A stretch of DNA of 64,000 nt from Shewanella sp. AS1 (GCF_021412565.1 NZ_JAKCLJ010000001.1:806001-870000), one strand, 5' to 3'; numbered from the stretch's first letter, positions 8,056 through 17,318 are shown. Made by a program: numbers and translations. Notes: generated from the letters alone by a model not told the origin.

Positions 8056-9876
8056 ATGAAGAGAAGCATTCTCGCGATTGTCATCACAGCAAGTTTCGCG
8101 CTAACAGGGTGTAACCAATCGAATACGACTCAGACGACAACAGACACGCAGCCACCGGCCAGCCAAATGTCTCAGAGTGCAGAGCAGGCCTATCTAGACT
8201 TAGTGGATCGTTATTTTAAAGACTCACTCAAACTTGACCCTATCTATGCCACCTTTGTCGGGGTGAATGATTATAACGATCAGTTTGGCGGCGCATTGAC
8301 CGAAGCCTATCTCAAACAGCGCCACGAACTGAACAGCCAATATTTAAAAGCGGTGAAGGCAATCGATCGCAGTGCCTTGCCTGAATCACTGCAACTTAGC
8401 TATGACATGTTCAGCTACGATAGAAACATTGCCTTAGTGGGTGAAACCTTCCCCGAACATTTCATGCCGATGAACCAGTTTTACAGCACCTTGTTTACCA
8501 TGGTGCAGCTTGGCAGCGGCGAGAGTGCTCAGCCTTTTAAGACGGTCGAAGACTATGAGAACTGGCTATCGCGTCTCAGCGGTTTTGTCCAGTGGACCAA
8601 GTTAGCCCAGAGCCGCATGGATGAGGGGATCGCCAGCAAAGTGGTACTGCCGAGGGTATTAGTTGAGCGCATCATTCCTCAGTTGCAGGCTCAGTTGGTT
8701 TCCGATGCGAAAGACAGCTTGTTCTATGCGCCCATTAACCAGTTTCCAGACAGTTTCAGCGCAGAAGAAAAACAAGTATTGATTGAGAAATACAGTGCCT
8801 TTATCGAAGGAGATTTACTGCCCGCCTTGGCACAACTCAAAGACTATTTCCAGGACACCTACTTACCCAAAGCACGTTCCAGCGATGGTTGGTGGGGGCT
8901 GCCTAATGGGAGACTCTGGTATCAGCATCTTGCCAATGCTCATACCACAACCACAATGTCGGTCGATGAGATCCATCAGGTGGGGCTGTCTGAGGTGGCG
9001 CGGATCCTGTCTGAGATGGACAAGGTTCGCCAGCAGGTGGGTTTCGAGGGCGACTTAAAGGCCTTCTTCGCCTCGCTTTCATCTGAGCCACAATATTTCT
9101 TCACCGAGCGCCAAGACTTAATTGACGCTTACATGGTGCTCAAAGAGAAGATCAACGCAGTGCTGCCTGACTATTTCGACGTGATGCCTAAGGCTGATTA
9201 TGTGGTCAAGCCGGTTGAGAGCTTCCGCGAACAATCGGCGGCGGGCGCATCCTATGAGGCGCCTGCGGTAGATGGCTCTCGTCCTGGGGTATTTTATATC
9301 AACACCTATAACCTAAAGGCGCAGCCTAAATGGGGCTTAACCACCTTGTCGTTACATGAAGCCGCACCTGGTCATCATTTTCAGATCGCCATCAAGCAGG
9401 AACTGACCGGCGTGCCTGATTTTCAACGTTTTGGCGGCTATACCGCATTCGAAGAGGGCTGGGCGCTGTATGCCGAGTATCTTGGGATAGAGATGGGGCT
9501 GTTTGAAGACCCTTATCAGTACTTTGGTAAACTCTCCGACGAGATGCTGCGCGCCATGCGTCTGGTGGTCGATACCGGCCTGCACGCCAAAGGTTGGAGC
9601 CGCGAGCAGGCGATTCAGTACATGAAAGATAATTCGCCGCTGGCCGAGACAGATATTATCGCCGAAGTGGAGCGTTATATGGCGCTGCCGGGTCAGGCAC
9701 TCTCCTATAAAGTAGGGCAACTTAAGATCTTAGCGCTGCGCGCCGAAGCTGAGAAGGTGCTGGGTGATAAGTTCAATCTCAAGCAGTTCCACGATCAAAT
9801 TTTGACTTCAGGTTCGCTGCCAATGGCGGTGATGGAGCAGAAAATTCATCACTGGATCGCATCAACGCAAGGCTAA
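8056..9876 (+). CDS. DUF885 family lipoprotein, putative metallopeptidase
   Basis: This 606-residue protein has a lipoprotein signal ending in the lipobox LTGC (Cys19) and a low-complexity Thr/Gln linker. A long helical DUF885 domain follows. The family motif HEAAPGHHFQ begins at His434 and resembles an HExxH-like zinc site, followed by an FEEGWALYAEYLG segment that supplies a second conserved glutamate. Members of this family are annotated as putative zinc peptidases; the substrate is unknown. The protein likely sits in the outer membrane or periplasm. It is a single-gene unit followed by a terminator at 9899-9935. Confidence 0.85.
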   Translation: MKRSILAIVITASFALTGCNQSNTTQTTTDTQPPASQMSQSAEQAYLDLVDRYFKDSLKLDPIYATFVGVNDYNDQFGGALTEAYLKQRHELNSQYLKAVKAIDRSALPESLQLSYDMFSYDRNIALVGETFPEHFMPMNQFYSTLFTMVQLGSGESAQPFKTVEDYENWLSRLSGFVQWTKLAQSRMDEGIASKVVLPRVLVERIIPQLQAQLVSDAKDSLFYAPINQFPDSFSAEEKQVLIEKYSAFIEGDLLPALAQLKDYFQDTYLPKARSSDGWWGLPNGRLWYQHLANAHTTTTMSVDEIHQVGLSEVARILSEMDKVRQQVGFEGDLKAFFASLSSEPQYFFTERQDLIDAYMVLKEKINAVLPDYFDVMPKADYVVKPVESFREQSAAGASYEAPAVDGSRPGVFYINTYNLKAQPKWGLTTLSLHEAAPGHHFQIAIKQELTGVPDFQRFGGYTAFEEGWALYAEYLGIEMGLFEDPYQYFGKLSDEMLRAMRLVVDTGLHAKGWSREQAIQYMKDNSPLAETDIIAEVERYMALPGQALSYKVGQLKILALRAEAEKVLGDKFNLKQFHDQILTSGSLPMAVMEQKIHHWIASTQG

Positions 9877-9898
9877 TTTTGCACTGGCATCGTTTTTT

Positions 9899-9935
9899 AA
9901 ACCCAGCAAATGTTATACTTGCTGGGTTTTATTTT
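9899..9935 (+). terminator. Rho-independent terminator after the DUF885 gene
   Basis: AACCCAGCAA and TTGCTGGGTT pair around a short loop and are followed by TTATTTTTC. It lies 22 bases after the stop codon and just before ppiC. Confidence 0.85.
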
Positions 9936-9962
9936 TCTCTCTGATAATTTTAGGAGCACAAG

Positions 9963-10241
9963 ATGGTACAAGCCACAGCACGTCACCTTTTAGTAAGCAG
10001 CGAAGAGCAGTGTCAGCAGCTTAAACAACAGATTTTAGAAGGCGCTGATTTTGCTGAATTAGCCAAAGCTCACTCTTCTTGTCCATCGGGTGCACAAGGT
10101 GGTGAGTTAGGTTCTTTCGGCCCTGGCATGATGGTGCGTGAGTTTGATGAAGTGGTTTTCAGTGCGCCACTCAATGAGGTGCAGGGGCCGGTTAAGACAC
10201 AGTTTGGTTACCACCTGCTGGAAGTTACCAGCCGCGGCTAA
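9963..10241 (+). CDS. ppiC: Parvulin-type peptidyl-prolyl isomerase PpiC
   Basis: This 92-residue protein is a single rotamase domain without signal peptide, as in cytoplasmic PpiC (Par10). Visible family features are ARHLLV at residues 6-11, AKAHSSCPSGAQGGELGSFG at about 35-54, and the terminal PVKTQFGYHLLEVT. The catalytic-region Cys of parvulins is in SCPSG. The ATG follows TAGGAG. It catalyses cis-trans isomerisation of peptidyl-proline bonds. Confidence 0.95.
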   Translation: MVQATARHLLVSSEEQCQQLKQQILEGADFAELAKAHSSCPSGAQGGELGSFGPGMMVREFDEVVFSAPLNEVQGPVKTQFGYHLLEVTSRG

Positions 10242-10251
10242 TTCAGTTCAA

Positions 10252-10803
10252 ATGTTGGCCCTCTATAGCGATAGGCTGAAGATCAGGACGCTGCAGGATC
10301 AGGATTGGTCGCTGTTTGCAGCGATACATCAAGATCCTCTGCTGAATCAATATGTCAGAACACCGGACCCCATAGAAACCATACAGGCCAAGTTCGATGC
10401 GAGATTGCAGCCCTGGCATTATGAATCCGGTGACTGGTTAACACTCACTATCGAAGAGAACGCCACAGGTCAGGCCCTTGGCTTTACCGGCTTTTATGCC
10501 AGCAATGCTGAGCTTAAACAGGCTGAAGTCGGCTATATGTTAAGTCATCAGGGACAGGGTCAAGGTTATGCGACCGAGGCCTTAGCGGCTGTGATCGACT
10601 GGGCCTGTTTGTCGTTACAGGTACATAAGTTTATCGGCCTTTGCGCCGAGCAGAATCAGGGCTCAAGACGGGTACTCGAAAGGTGTGGTTTTCAGCTTGA
10701 GGGATTGCTGCGTCACAACTATAAGTTAGGCGAGCAGTGGGTCGATGATTGCTACTATGGTTTACTCGCTGATGATCGTTATTCGGCGGGAATCACCGGC
10801 TAA
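10252..10803 (+). CDS. GNAT-family N-acetyltransferase, RimJ/RimL type
   Basis: This protein has 183 residues from the ATG at 10252; the open frame extends upstream into ppiC but that part is not homologous. It shows the RimJ/RimL layout. RLKIRTLQDQDWSLF is at the start and AEVGYMLSHQGQGQGYATEAL is at about 99-119, with the acetyl-CoA pyrophosphate loop QGQGYA. NQGSRRVLERCGFQLEGLLR lies near 140-160. The substrate is unknown: ribosomal proteins, other protein N-termini and small amines are all possible. The gene starts 10 bases after ppiC and may be co-transcribed. Confidence 0.85.
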   Translation: MLALYSDRLKIRTLQDQDWSLFAAIHQDPLLNQYVRTPDPIETIQAKFDARLQPWHYESGDWLTLTIEENATGQALGFTGFYASNAELKQAEVGYMLSHQGQGQGYATEALAAVIDWACLSLQVHKFIGLCAEQNQGSRRVLERCGFQLEGLLRHNYKLGEQWVDDCYYGLLADDRYSAGITG

Positions 10804-10840
10804 GCAACAAGAGTTTTAAGACACAAGTAAGGTAGAAACA

Positions 10841-11074
10841 GTGACAACAAGTTCACAGACGCTGGCGCTTTTGCCGGGTGAAGAGTTTATTGAGCTCTAT
10901 AAAGTGTTAAAAGTACTATCCATGACAGCCGGCGGCGGTGAAGCCAAGTTTGTTATCAGCGAAGGGCTGGTGACAGTGGATGGTGAAGTGGAAACTCGCA
11001 AGCGTAAAAAAATCACGGCGGGGCAGGTGGTTAGTTTTAACGGTGACAGTGTCACTATAGTCGCAGCAGAATAG
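10841..11074 (+). CDS. S4-domain RNA-binding protein, YbcJ type
   Basis: This 77-residue protein starts with GTG behind AAGG. It is a single S4 domain: FIELYKVLKVLSMTAGGGEAKFVI, then the RNA-binding turn SEGLVTVDGEVETRKRKKITAGQVVSF. Small free-standing S4 proteins of this type (YbcJ) are thought to bind rRNA or tRNA. The gene lies between the acetyltransferase and rraB with short gaps. Confidence 0.88.
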   Translation: MTTSSQTLALLPGEEFIELYKVLKVLSMTAGGGEAKFVISEGLVTVDGEVETRKRKKITAGQVVSFNGDSVTIVAAE

Positions 11075-11092
11075 GGTTTTAAGGGGGTTAGT

Positions 11093-11479
11093 ATGCAATA
11101 TCCTGATGATGACAATGGCAAGATGTTGGCGGCTATGGCCGATGCGGGTATCGATCTGACCAAAGCACTGGATGTGGATTTTTTCCTGGTATTTGACGAT
11201 CAGCGTGATGCCGAATCGGCAACCGAGGAGCTGGCACAATCTGATTTAGAGGGTGAGTTTGAGCTGCAGCTTAACGATGAGATAGGCAAGTGGGAATTGA
11301 TCGTCTGTATTAATATGGTGCCTGAGTATCAGGCTATCGTTGAACAGGAGCTGGAACTCAATGAGTTTGCCGCCGAGTTTGGTGGCGCCACCGATGGTTG
11401 GGGCGTGATGCAGCATCAGGAAGGCGATGATGAATTTGCCGATGATGAGCATGAATGCAGTGACGATTGCCAGCATTAA
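11093..11479 (+). CDS. rraB: RraB, inhibitor of ribonuclease E
   Basis: This 128-residue acidic protein matches RraB. It has a PDDDNGKMLAAMADAGIDLTK start, DFFLVF at about 31-36, a central WELIVCINMVPEYQAI segment, and FGGATDGWGVMQ before a very acidic and histidine/cysteine-containing tail (about residues 108-128). RraB binds the C-terminal scaffold of RNase E and modulates mRNA decay. The gene is 18 bases after the S4 gene and is followed by a terminator at 11567-11597. Confidence 0.92.
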   Translation: MQYPDDDNGKMLAAMADAGIDLTKALDVDFFLVFDDQRDAESATEELAQSDLEGEFELQLNDEIGKWELIVCINMVPEYQAIVEQELELNEFAAEFGGATDGWGVMQHQEGDDEFADDEHECSDDCQH

Positions 11480-11566
11480 GCATTAATCCTCTGGGCGATA
11501 ATACTGAATCTTGAGTGTTATTGTTTAAAGCTGTTTCATTCGGTCCTTACCTAAGTGATAATCCTT

Positions 11567-11597
11567 AAGCCACTATTTTCGTTAGTGGCTTTTATTT
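11567..11597 (+). terminator. Rho-independent terminator after rraB
   Basis: AAGCCACTA and TAGTGGCTT pair, followed by TTATTTATC. The T-run is interrupted, so it may be moderately efficient. Confidence 0.75.
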
Positions 11598-11622
11598 ATC
11601 TTGCGCAGGAATCCAAGCTATC

Positions 11623-12411
11623 ATGTCCTTTGAATTAACCTATGAGTTAGTTGCCATCTTGTTCGCGGTTGCCATGATCGCCGGATTTATCGATTCAATC
11701 GCCGGTGGCGGCGGGCTCATTACCATTCCCGCCCTGATGTGGGCTGGTTTACCCCCTACGGCGGCGCTGGCCACTAACAAGCTGCAGGCCTGTGGCGGCA
11801 GTTTCTTTGCCAGCCTCTATTTCGTGCGCAAAGGCTTTGTCAACCTGAGTAAGATGAAGTGGTCGATTTTCTGTGCCTTTGTCGGCTCAGCACTGGGCAC
11901 TGTTGCAGTGCAGGCCATAGACACCTCTGTGCTCGCCCTGTTGCTGCCATTTCTCATTTTAGCCATAGGCGGCTATTTCTTGTTTTCCAAGAAGATAGAC
12001 GAAGAGGATAAGCAGCAGCTGCTTACTCCGACCGCCTTTGGTTTTACGGCCGGATTCGGGGTGGGCTTCTATGATGGCTTCTTTGGTCCAGGGACTGGCA
12101 GTTTCTTTGCCCTGGCTTTTGTGACTTTGGCCGGTTATGGTTTAGCTAAGGCAACCGCCCATGCTAAGATTCTGAACTTTTCAACCAACATAGCCTCGCT
12201 GATTTTTTTCGCTCTGGGAGGCAAGGTGATCTGGCTTCTGGGCCTTGCCATGCTTGTGGGTCAGGCGCTCGGTGCAACTCTGGGATCTCGCATGGTGATG
12301 ACTAAGGGCAGTAAAATCATTAAACCTCTGGTGGTGGTCATGTCTATCGCCATGAGTATTAAACTTCTGACGGATCAGTATGATGTCGGCGCCTGGCTGT
12401 CATCCCTCTAA
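11623..12411 (+). CDS. TSUP-family membrane transporter, YfcA-like
   Basis: This 262-residue protein has about eight hydrophobic segments. It carries the two internal TSUP (TauE/SafE) repeats: GFIDSIAGGGGLITIPALMWAGLPP at about 21-45, and the matching GFYDGFFGPGTGSFFALAFV in the second half. Members of this family are proposed exporters or importers of sulfur-containing or other small organic anions. YfcA, the closest type, has no firmly known substrate. The gene is followed within 30 bases by the small Cys-rich gene. Confidence 0.9.
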   Translation: MSFELTYELVAILFAVAMIAGFIDSIAGGGGLITIPALMWAGLPPTAALATNKLQACGGSFFASLYFVRKGFVNLSKMKWSIFCAFVGSALGTVAVQAIDTSVLALLLPFLILAIGGYFLFSKKIDEEDKQQLLTPTAFGFTAGFGVGFYDGFFGPGTGSFFALAFVTLAGYGLAKATAHAKILNFSTNIASLIFFALGGKVIWLLGLAMLVGQALGATLGSRMVMTKGSKIIKPLVVVMSIAMSIKLLTDQYDVGAWLSSL

Positions 12412-12439
12412 CTGGTAATAGTATGAGTACAGTAACGAC

Positions 12440-12787
12440 ATGAATAGAGTGAAGCTGACATCCAGGTCCTCATTAGCCTCGGCATCAATTAAGCCAGACA
12501 GACGCACCGCCATGTTGCGGTTGATGGCGCAGGTGCGTGAGGCTTTGCCATTAACCGAGCCAGAGACCTTTATCTGCGGCCCCAAAGGGGACTGCATAGG
12601 TTGCTCGAAAAAACTACTCGAGCTGATCGATAGCGAACTCAGCTACTGGCAGGCAGCACTGGATAACGGCGAGGTGCCGCAATTGGGCGAGATAAGCCGT
12701 TTTGCCAAGTTGGCCAAGAATGTTCATCGAGCCCTAGTTCGCAGCGGTGTTATCGCTAGATATCAGGCTAAGTATCAGGAGTCCTAG
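12440..12787 (+). CDS. Small conserved hypothetical protein with a Cys cluster
   Basis: I do not assign a function. The 115-residue protein has the motif CGPKGDCIGCSKKLLELID at about residues 47-65, which gives C-x5-C-x2-C. That is too few ligands for a classic iron-sulfur or zinc site unless completed elsewhere or by a dimer. The rest is helical and basic. The start is either the ATG at 12440 or the ATG at 12515 (residue 26); neither has a strong ribosome binding site. A 21-bp tandem repeat lies 40 bases downstream. Confidence 0.65.
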   Translation: MNRVKLTSRSSLASASIKPDRRTAMLRLMAQVREALPLTEPETFICGPKGDCIGCSKKLLELIDSELSYWQAALDNGEVPQLGEISRFAKLAKNVHRALVRSGVIARYQAKYQES

Positions 12788-12827
12788 CAACAGATTAAGC
12801 TGGACGTTGCGCTGAAAAAATAGCTTC

Positions 12828-12869
12828 ACCGATAACCACTTAAGCCGAACCGCTAACCACTTAAGCCGA
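12828..12869. repeat. Tandem 21-bp repeat, two copies
   Basis: Two adjacent copies of a 21-base unit that contains AACCACTTAAGCCGA differ at one position. They lie between the Cys-cluster gene and sbcD. See the finding on tandem repeats near gene ends. Confidence 0.8.
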
Positions 12870-13012
12870 TTGCCTAATGGTCGGCTATTTCTTACTATAG
12901 TCGTTACTTACTCGCTGATTGAGTGTCTTCTGGCTAGTGTTCGCTATCCGGGCACTGATATTTTCTTAAAAACAGATTTTCTTCTAGATACTTTTAAATA
13001 AATAGAGCGCCG

Positions 13013-14143
13013 ATGAAATTTATCCATACCTCAGACTGGCATATTGGCCGTCAGTTACATAATCAGAGCCTGCTTGACGATCAGCGTCATGTGTTGGCAC
13101 AGATTGTCGAGCTGGCTAAAACCCACAAGGTAGATGCGATAGTCGTCGCCGGCGATATTTACGATCGCTCTGTGCCGCCAGCCAATGCCGTCACTTTGCT
13201 CGATGAAGTGCTCAATCAGCTGCTGCATGAGGTGGGTATTCCTGTCATCTTGATCGCCGGCAATCATGATGGCCATGAACGTTTGGGCTTTGCCGCCGCG
13301 CAGATGCAATCAAGCGGCCTCTATATTATCGGGCCGTTAACCCAAAAGATTTCCCCGATAAAAATCGCCGATGTGCTGTTTTATCCGCTTCCCTATGCCG
13401 AGCCTGCAACTGTCCGTAGTGTGTTTGAGTGTGAGGCCAGCAGCCATGAAGAGGCGATGGCTAAGCTGCTTGAGGCCATTACTGAGCACGACAGTCAAGG
13501 TCTGCCTAAGGTGGTGATTGGCCACTGTTTCTTAGATGGTGGCAGCGAGTCAGAATCTGAGCGCCCCTTGAGTATCGGCGGCGCCGATAAGATCTCCCCC
13601 AGTCTGTTTGAACCTTTTACCTATACGGCGCTCGGGCATCTTCACGGGCCGCAATATAAGGGCAGTGAACATATTCGCTACAGTGGCTCAATCTTAAAAT
13701 ACTCCTTCAGTGAGCAGCACCAGAAAAAATCTGTCACCCTGGTAGAGCTCGAGGGCGCCGAGCCTGCCATTGAGCTCTTGCCGCTCACGCCCATCAGGGA
13801 TGTGCGCATTATCGAAGGATTTTTAGAGCAGCTGCTAATTGATGGGGTGAAAGACCCTGGGCGCGAGGATTATCTTATGGTGCGCCTGCTCGATAAGAGC
13901 GCCATCTTAGATCCCATGGGGAAACTGCGCAGCGTCTATCCCAATGTGCTTCACCTTGAGCGCACAGGTTTGATGGCCAGAAGCGATCAATTAGCCCTGC
14001 GCGGCGATCAGATAAAGAAAGGCGAGTTTGAGATGTTCAGCGATTTTTTCACTCAGGTGGCGGGTGAGCCGATGAGCAAGTCGCAACAAGCCTTGATGAC
14101 AGAGCTGCTCGATAACTTGCACAAGGCGGAGGATAACCAATGA
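13013..14143 (+). CDS. sbcD: SbcD nuclease subunit of SbcCD
   Basis: This 376-residue protein shows all Mre11/SbcD phosphoesterase motifs. They are HTSDWHIGR at 5-13, VVAGDIYDRS at about 44-53, IAGNHDGHER at about 82-91, VIGHCFLDGG at about 168-177, and TALGHLHGPQY at about 205-215. These residues bind two manganese ions. With SbcC it cleaves hairpins and protein-blocked DNA ends. The stop codon overlaps the sbcC start by four bases (ATGA), typical for this gene pair. Confidence 0.97.
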   Translation: MKFIHTSDWHIGRQLHNQSLLDDQRHVLAQIVELAKTHKVDAIVVAGDIYDRSVPPANAVTLLDEVLNQLLHEVGIPVILIAGNHDGHERLGFAAAQMQSSGLYIIGPLTQKISPIKIADVLFYPLPYAEPATVRSVFECEASSHEEAMAKLLEAITEHDSQGLPKVVIGHCFLDGGSESESERPLSIGGADKISPSLFEPFTYTALGHLHGPQYKGSEHIRYSGSILKYSFSEQHQKKSVTLVELEGAEPAIELLPLTPIRDVRIIEGFLEQLLIDGVKDPGREDYLMVRLLDKSAILDPMGKLRSVYPNVLHLERTGLMARSDQLALRGDQIKKGEFEMFSDFFTQVAGEPMSKSQQALMTELLDNLHKAEDNQ

Positions 14144-17100
14144 GGCCCATTACACTCTCCATGTCGGCCTTTGGCCCCTTCGCCACAGAGCAGACAATCG
14201 ACTTTAATGCCCTTGGGCGCAATCCGCTGTTTCTGATCAACGGTCCGACCGGTTCGGGCAAGACCACCATACTCGATGCCATCTGTTTCGCCCTTTATGG
14301 CAAGACCACGGGAGATGAGCGGGAAGGGACGCAGATGCGTTGTGATCTGGCCAGCGATGACAGGCTGACCGAGGTGAGTTTTACCTTCGAACTTGGCGAG
14401 CGTCGCTACCAGATCCGCCGGGTGCCCGAACAGCTTCGCGCCAAGAAGAGCGGCGATGGTTTTACGACGCAAAAGAGCGAGGCGCAGCTGAGCCGAATCG
14501 AGCCCGATGGCAGTGAGGTGCTGCTGGTCGCGGCAAAAGTTTCCGAGGCAACGGCGCAGATAGAGGCCCTAACCGGACTGGATGTGGATCAGTTTCGTCA
14601 GGTGATGGTGCTGCCACAGGGCAAGTTTCGTGAGCTGTTGATGGCCGACTCCAAGGCGAGGGAGAAAATTTTCAGCCAGCTATTCCAGACCCATATTTAC
14701 CGCCGGATAGAGGAGAGGCTCAAGTTCCAGGCCGCGGGCATAAAAAAAGAGGTGGAAGCGAACCGCAACCGCCGCGATGGGATTTTGCAGGGCAGTGAGC
14801 TGGTAAGCGATCAGGCGCTCAGTGACGAGTTAGCCGAGCTTGCGCCTGCCTTAACCTTAGCCACAGAGCAAAAAAATAAGGTAGATCAAGAGGTCTTGGC
14901 GATAAGCGCAAGGCTTGAGCAAGCCTATCAGCTGCAACAGGAGTTTGATGCCTTAGCTCAGCTTAAAGCAAGGGCCGATGAGCTAACACAGCAGCAGCCC
15001 GAGATAACCGCCCAGCAGACTAAGTTAAAGGGCGCCCAGGAGGCTAAGGGATTACAGGCTAGCTATCAGGCGCTGCAATCGCGGGAGCGCGAACAGCTTG
15101 AGGCGCAGCAGCATCAGCAAAAGGCATCATCTGCACAGGCGCAGTCACAGCAGGGGCTAAAAACCGTGCAGGCTGAGATGGCAAATTTGCCGGAATTGGA
15201 GACTCAAAGACAGCAGGCGCTCAGCTCGGTTCAGCAATATCAGGCCATCTTGCCTCAGTTAACTCAGCTAGAAGCAATGCGCGCCGAGTTAAGCACAAAA
15301 CAGCAGCAGCTTGAGGAGGCGCAGCATCAGGGGCTCGCCTTAAAAGCCAAATTGGGTGAACTCGAACAGCAGAAAACCCAGGCTAAGGCTAACTTGCCCG
15401 AGCTTGAGCAGCAAAGTCAGCAGTTACTCACGCTGCAGCAGGCAATCCACACCCAGACGCAGCAGCGGGAGTGGTTTATTGAGTGGCAGGCGGCGCAGGA
15501 TGAGGGCGTTAAGTTAACGGCGCAGCTAGATGAGGCGAAAGCGCGCGGTAGTCAGCTCAGTGAAAAGCATCAGGCGCTGGAACAGCAAAATAAGCGCCTA
15601 ACCCTGCGCTGGCATCAGGGGCAGGCTGTGCTCTTGGCCGCCGAGCTTAAGCAGGGTGAGGCCTGCCCTGTATGCGGCAGTCTGGAGCATCCGCATCTAG
15701 CCCAAAGCCCTGAGGCTATCCCAACAGAGCAGGAGCGCGAGGCGCTTCAGGCCGAGGAGGCGCAGGCGTTGGCTCTGCTGCATCAGGCGCGCAGCGATTA
15801 TCGTCTGTTACAGCAGAGTCTGAGTGGGATTGAGCAACGCCAGATGGCACTGGTGCAGAAGCTGGGGGCGGTAGAAGCCTTGTCCCTGCAAGCCTTGGAT
15901 GATGCGCTCGCTCAAGCACGGCAGGCGTTCGATAAGGCCACGCTAGCGCAGCAGCAAGTTATTAAACTTGAGAAGCAGCTCGATAAGTGGCAACAAGAGG
16001 AGCAGCAACTTAACCAAAGGCTGGAAGCGGACAGAGAAAGCTACCGGGAGCGGGAAAAACAGATCTCTGTGCTTTCGGGTCAGATAGCTCAGTTAGCAGA
16101 GTCGATCCCAGCTGAGCTGAATACGCTCGAGGCGCTTGAGTCGCTGCTCACTCAAACGCAGCAAAAGGCGGGGCAGTTACAGGCGCAGATTGACAGCCTG
16201 CGTGAGAAGCTGGCCAAGGCAGAGCAGGAAAGCGCTGCGGCCAAGGCGCAGTTGCAATCGGCTCTTGAACACCTAGAGCGCACGCAAAAGCAGCTGCAGG
16301 GTGCAATTCATGAATTTGAGCAGCAGCTCAGGCAATCCAATTTTGCATCTGTGCAGCTATTTATTCAGGCCAGTCTGGCAGAGCCACAGATGGCGGAGTT
16401 AGAGCGGGCGATTAAAGCGTATGAGCAGGCCGCTATCAGTGTACAGGCCAATATCAGGCAGATTGAAGAGAGGATCAAGGACGCTAAGATGCCAGAGATA
16501 GCATCTTTGACCGAACAGAAGAGTCAGCTGCAGGCGGAGCAAGCCAAGCGGCTGGAAAGCTGGCAACAGCTTAATGGGCGTTTGCGTCAGCTGCAGCAGA
16601 CACAGCAGCAGCTCAAAGATCTCGATAGCAAGGCTGGCGAGCTGGAGTCGCAATATGCGGTTGTGGGAACCCTGGCCGATGTTGCCAATGGCAACACAGG
16701 CAATAAGATAAGCCTGCAGCGTTTCGTGCTCAGTGTGCTGCTTGATGATGTGTTACTCGAAGCCAGCCACAGGTTGCAGCTGATGAGCAAGGGGCGTTAT
16801 CGCTTGCTGCGAAAAGAGGACAGGGCCAAGGGCAATAAAGCCTCAGGATTAGAGCTCGAGGTAGAAGATGCCTACACGGCTAAGGTTCGCTCAGTCGCTA
16901 CCTTAAGTGGCGGTGAAAGTTTTATGGCCGCATTGGCTATGGCGCTGGGCTTATCCGATGTCGTGCAGGCCTATGCCGGTGGCATTAAGCTAGATACCCT
17001 GTTTATCGACGAGGGCTTTGGCAGTTTAGATCAGGACTCTTTGGAGCTGGCGATCCGCACTTTGGTGGATCTGCAATCATCCGGACGTATGGTCGGGGTG

Positions 17101-17196
17101 ATCTCCCATGTGAGCGAGATGAAAGAGCAGATCCCCAGTCGCATCGATATCATAAAAATGGCGGCGGGCAGTAAAATCGAGCTTATCTTAGGTTAA
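14140..17196 (+). CDS. sbcC: SbcC ATPase subunit of SbcCD
   Basis: This 1018-residue SMC-like protein has Walker A GPTGSGKTT at about 35-43. A very long Gln/Glu-rich coiled coil follows, broken in the middle by the zinc hook CPVC (Cys509 and Cys512). The C-terminal signature LSGGESF and Walker B LDTLFIDEGFGSLD complete the ATPase. The size is normal for the family. ATP-driven changes control the SbcD nuclease. The coiled coil is unusually rich in Gln and Ala (CAG/CAA and GCG codons), which makes the DNA look repetitive, but it remains open throughout. Confidence 0.97.
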   Translation: MRPITLSMSAFGPFATEQTIDFNALGRNPLFLINGPTGSGKTTILDAICFALYGKTTGDEREGTQMRCDLASDDRLTEVSFTFELGERRYQIRRVPEQLRAKKSGDGFTTQKSEAQLSRIEPDGSEVLLVAAKVSEATAQIEALTGLDVDQFRQVMVLPQGKFRELLMADSKAREKIFSQLFQTHIYRRIEERLKFQAAGIKKEVEANRNRRDGILQGSELVSDQALSDELAELAPALTLATEQKNKVDQEVLAISARLEQAYQLQQEFDALAQLKARADELTQQQPEITAQQTKLKGAQEAKGLQASYQALQSREREQLEAQQHQQKASSAQAQSQQGLKTVQAEMANLPELETQRQQALSSVQQYQAILPQLTQLEAMRAELSTKQQQLEEAQHQGLALKAKLGELEQQKTQAKANLPELEQQSQQLLTLQQAIHTQTQQREWFIEWQAAQDEGVKLTAQLDEAKARGSQLSEKHQALEQQNKRLTLRWHQGQAVLLAAELKQGEACPVCGSLEHPHLAQSPEAIPTEQEREALQAEEAQALALLHQARSDYRLLQQSLSGIEQRQMALVQKLGAVEALSLQALDDALAQARQAFDKATLAQQQVIKLEKQLDKWQQEEQQLNQRLEADRESYREREKQISVLSGQIAQLAESIPAELNTLEALESLLTQTQQKAGQLQAQIDSLREKLAKAEQESAAAKAQLQSALEHLERTQKQLQGAIHEFEQQLRQSNFASVQLFIQASLAEPQMAELERAIKAYEQAAISVQANIRQIEERIKDAKMPEIASLTEQKSQLQAEQAKRLESWQQLNGRLRQLQQTQQQLKDLDSKAGELESQYAVVGTLADVANGNTGNKISLQRFVLSVLLDDVLLEASHRLQLMSKGRYRLLRKEDRAKGNKASGLELEVEDAYTAKVRSVATLSGGESFMAALAMALGLSDVVQAYAGGIKLDTLFIDEGFGSLDQDSLELAIRTLVDLQSSGRMVGVISHVSEMKEQIPSRIDIIKMAAGSKIELILG

Positions 17197-17235
17197 TTGT
17201 AAAAATGTCGGAATAAAACCGCTGTAAATGCTCAA

Positions 17236-17318
17236 ATTTTTGTGCATTAGTTCTGTTTTTGGCTTGTTTGTGGTGATTTTGTATTATTTTCCTACATTTT
17301 TGTGCAGTCGATCTGTTT
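17236..17318. repeat. Pair of direct repeats upstream of the M23 peptidase gene
   Basis: ATTTTTGTGCA, five variable bases and TCTGTTT occur at 17236-17258 and again at 17296-17318, exactly 60 bases apart. They lie 130-210 bases before the start of the peptidase gene. Tandem regulator sites are one explanation; the rest of the 250-base gap shows no gene. Confidence 0.5.

Noticed and set aside
10138-10251. N-terminal extension of the GNAT enzyme into ppiC
   Set aside because: The 38 extra residues are an out-of-frame reading of ppiC. The family start fits ATG 10252.
14870-16650. Repeat-like Gln/Glu-rich DNA in sbcC taken as repeats or CRISPR
   Set aside because: It is the coiled-coil region of SbcC with CAG-rich codon use, without regular spacing.
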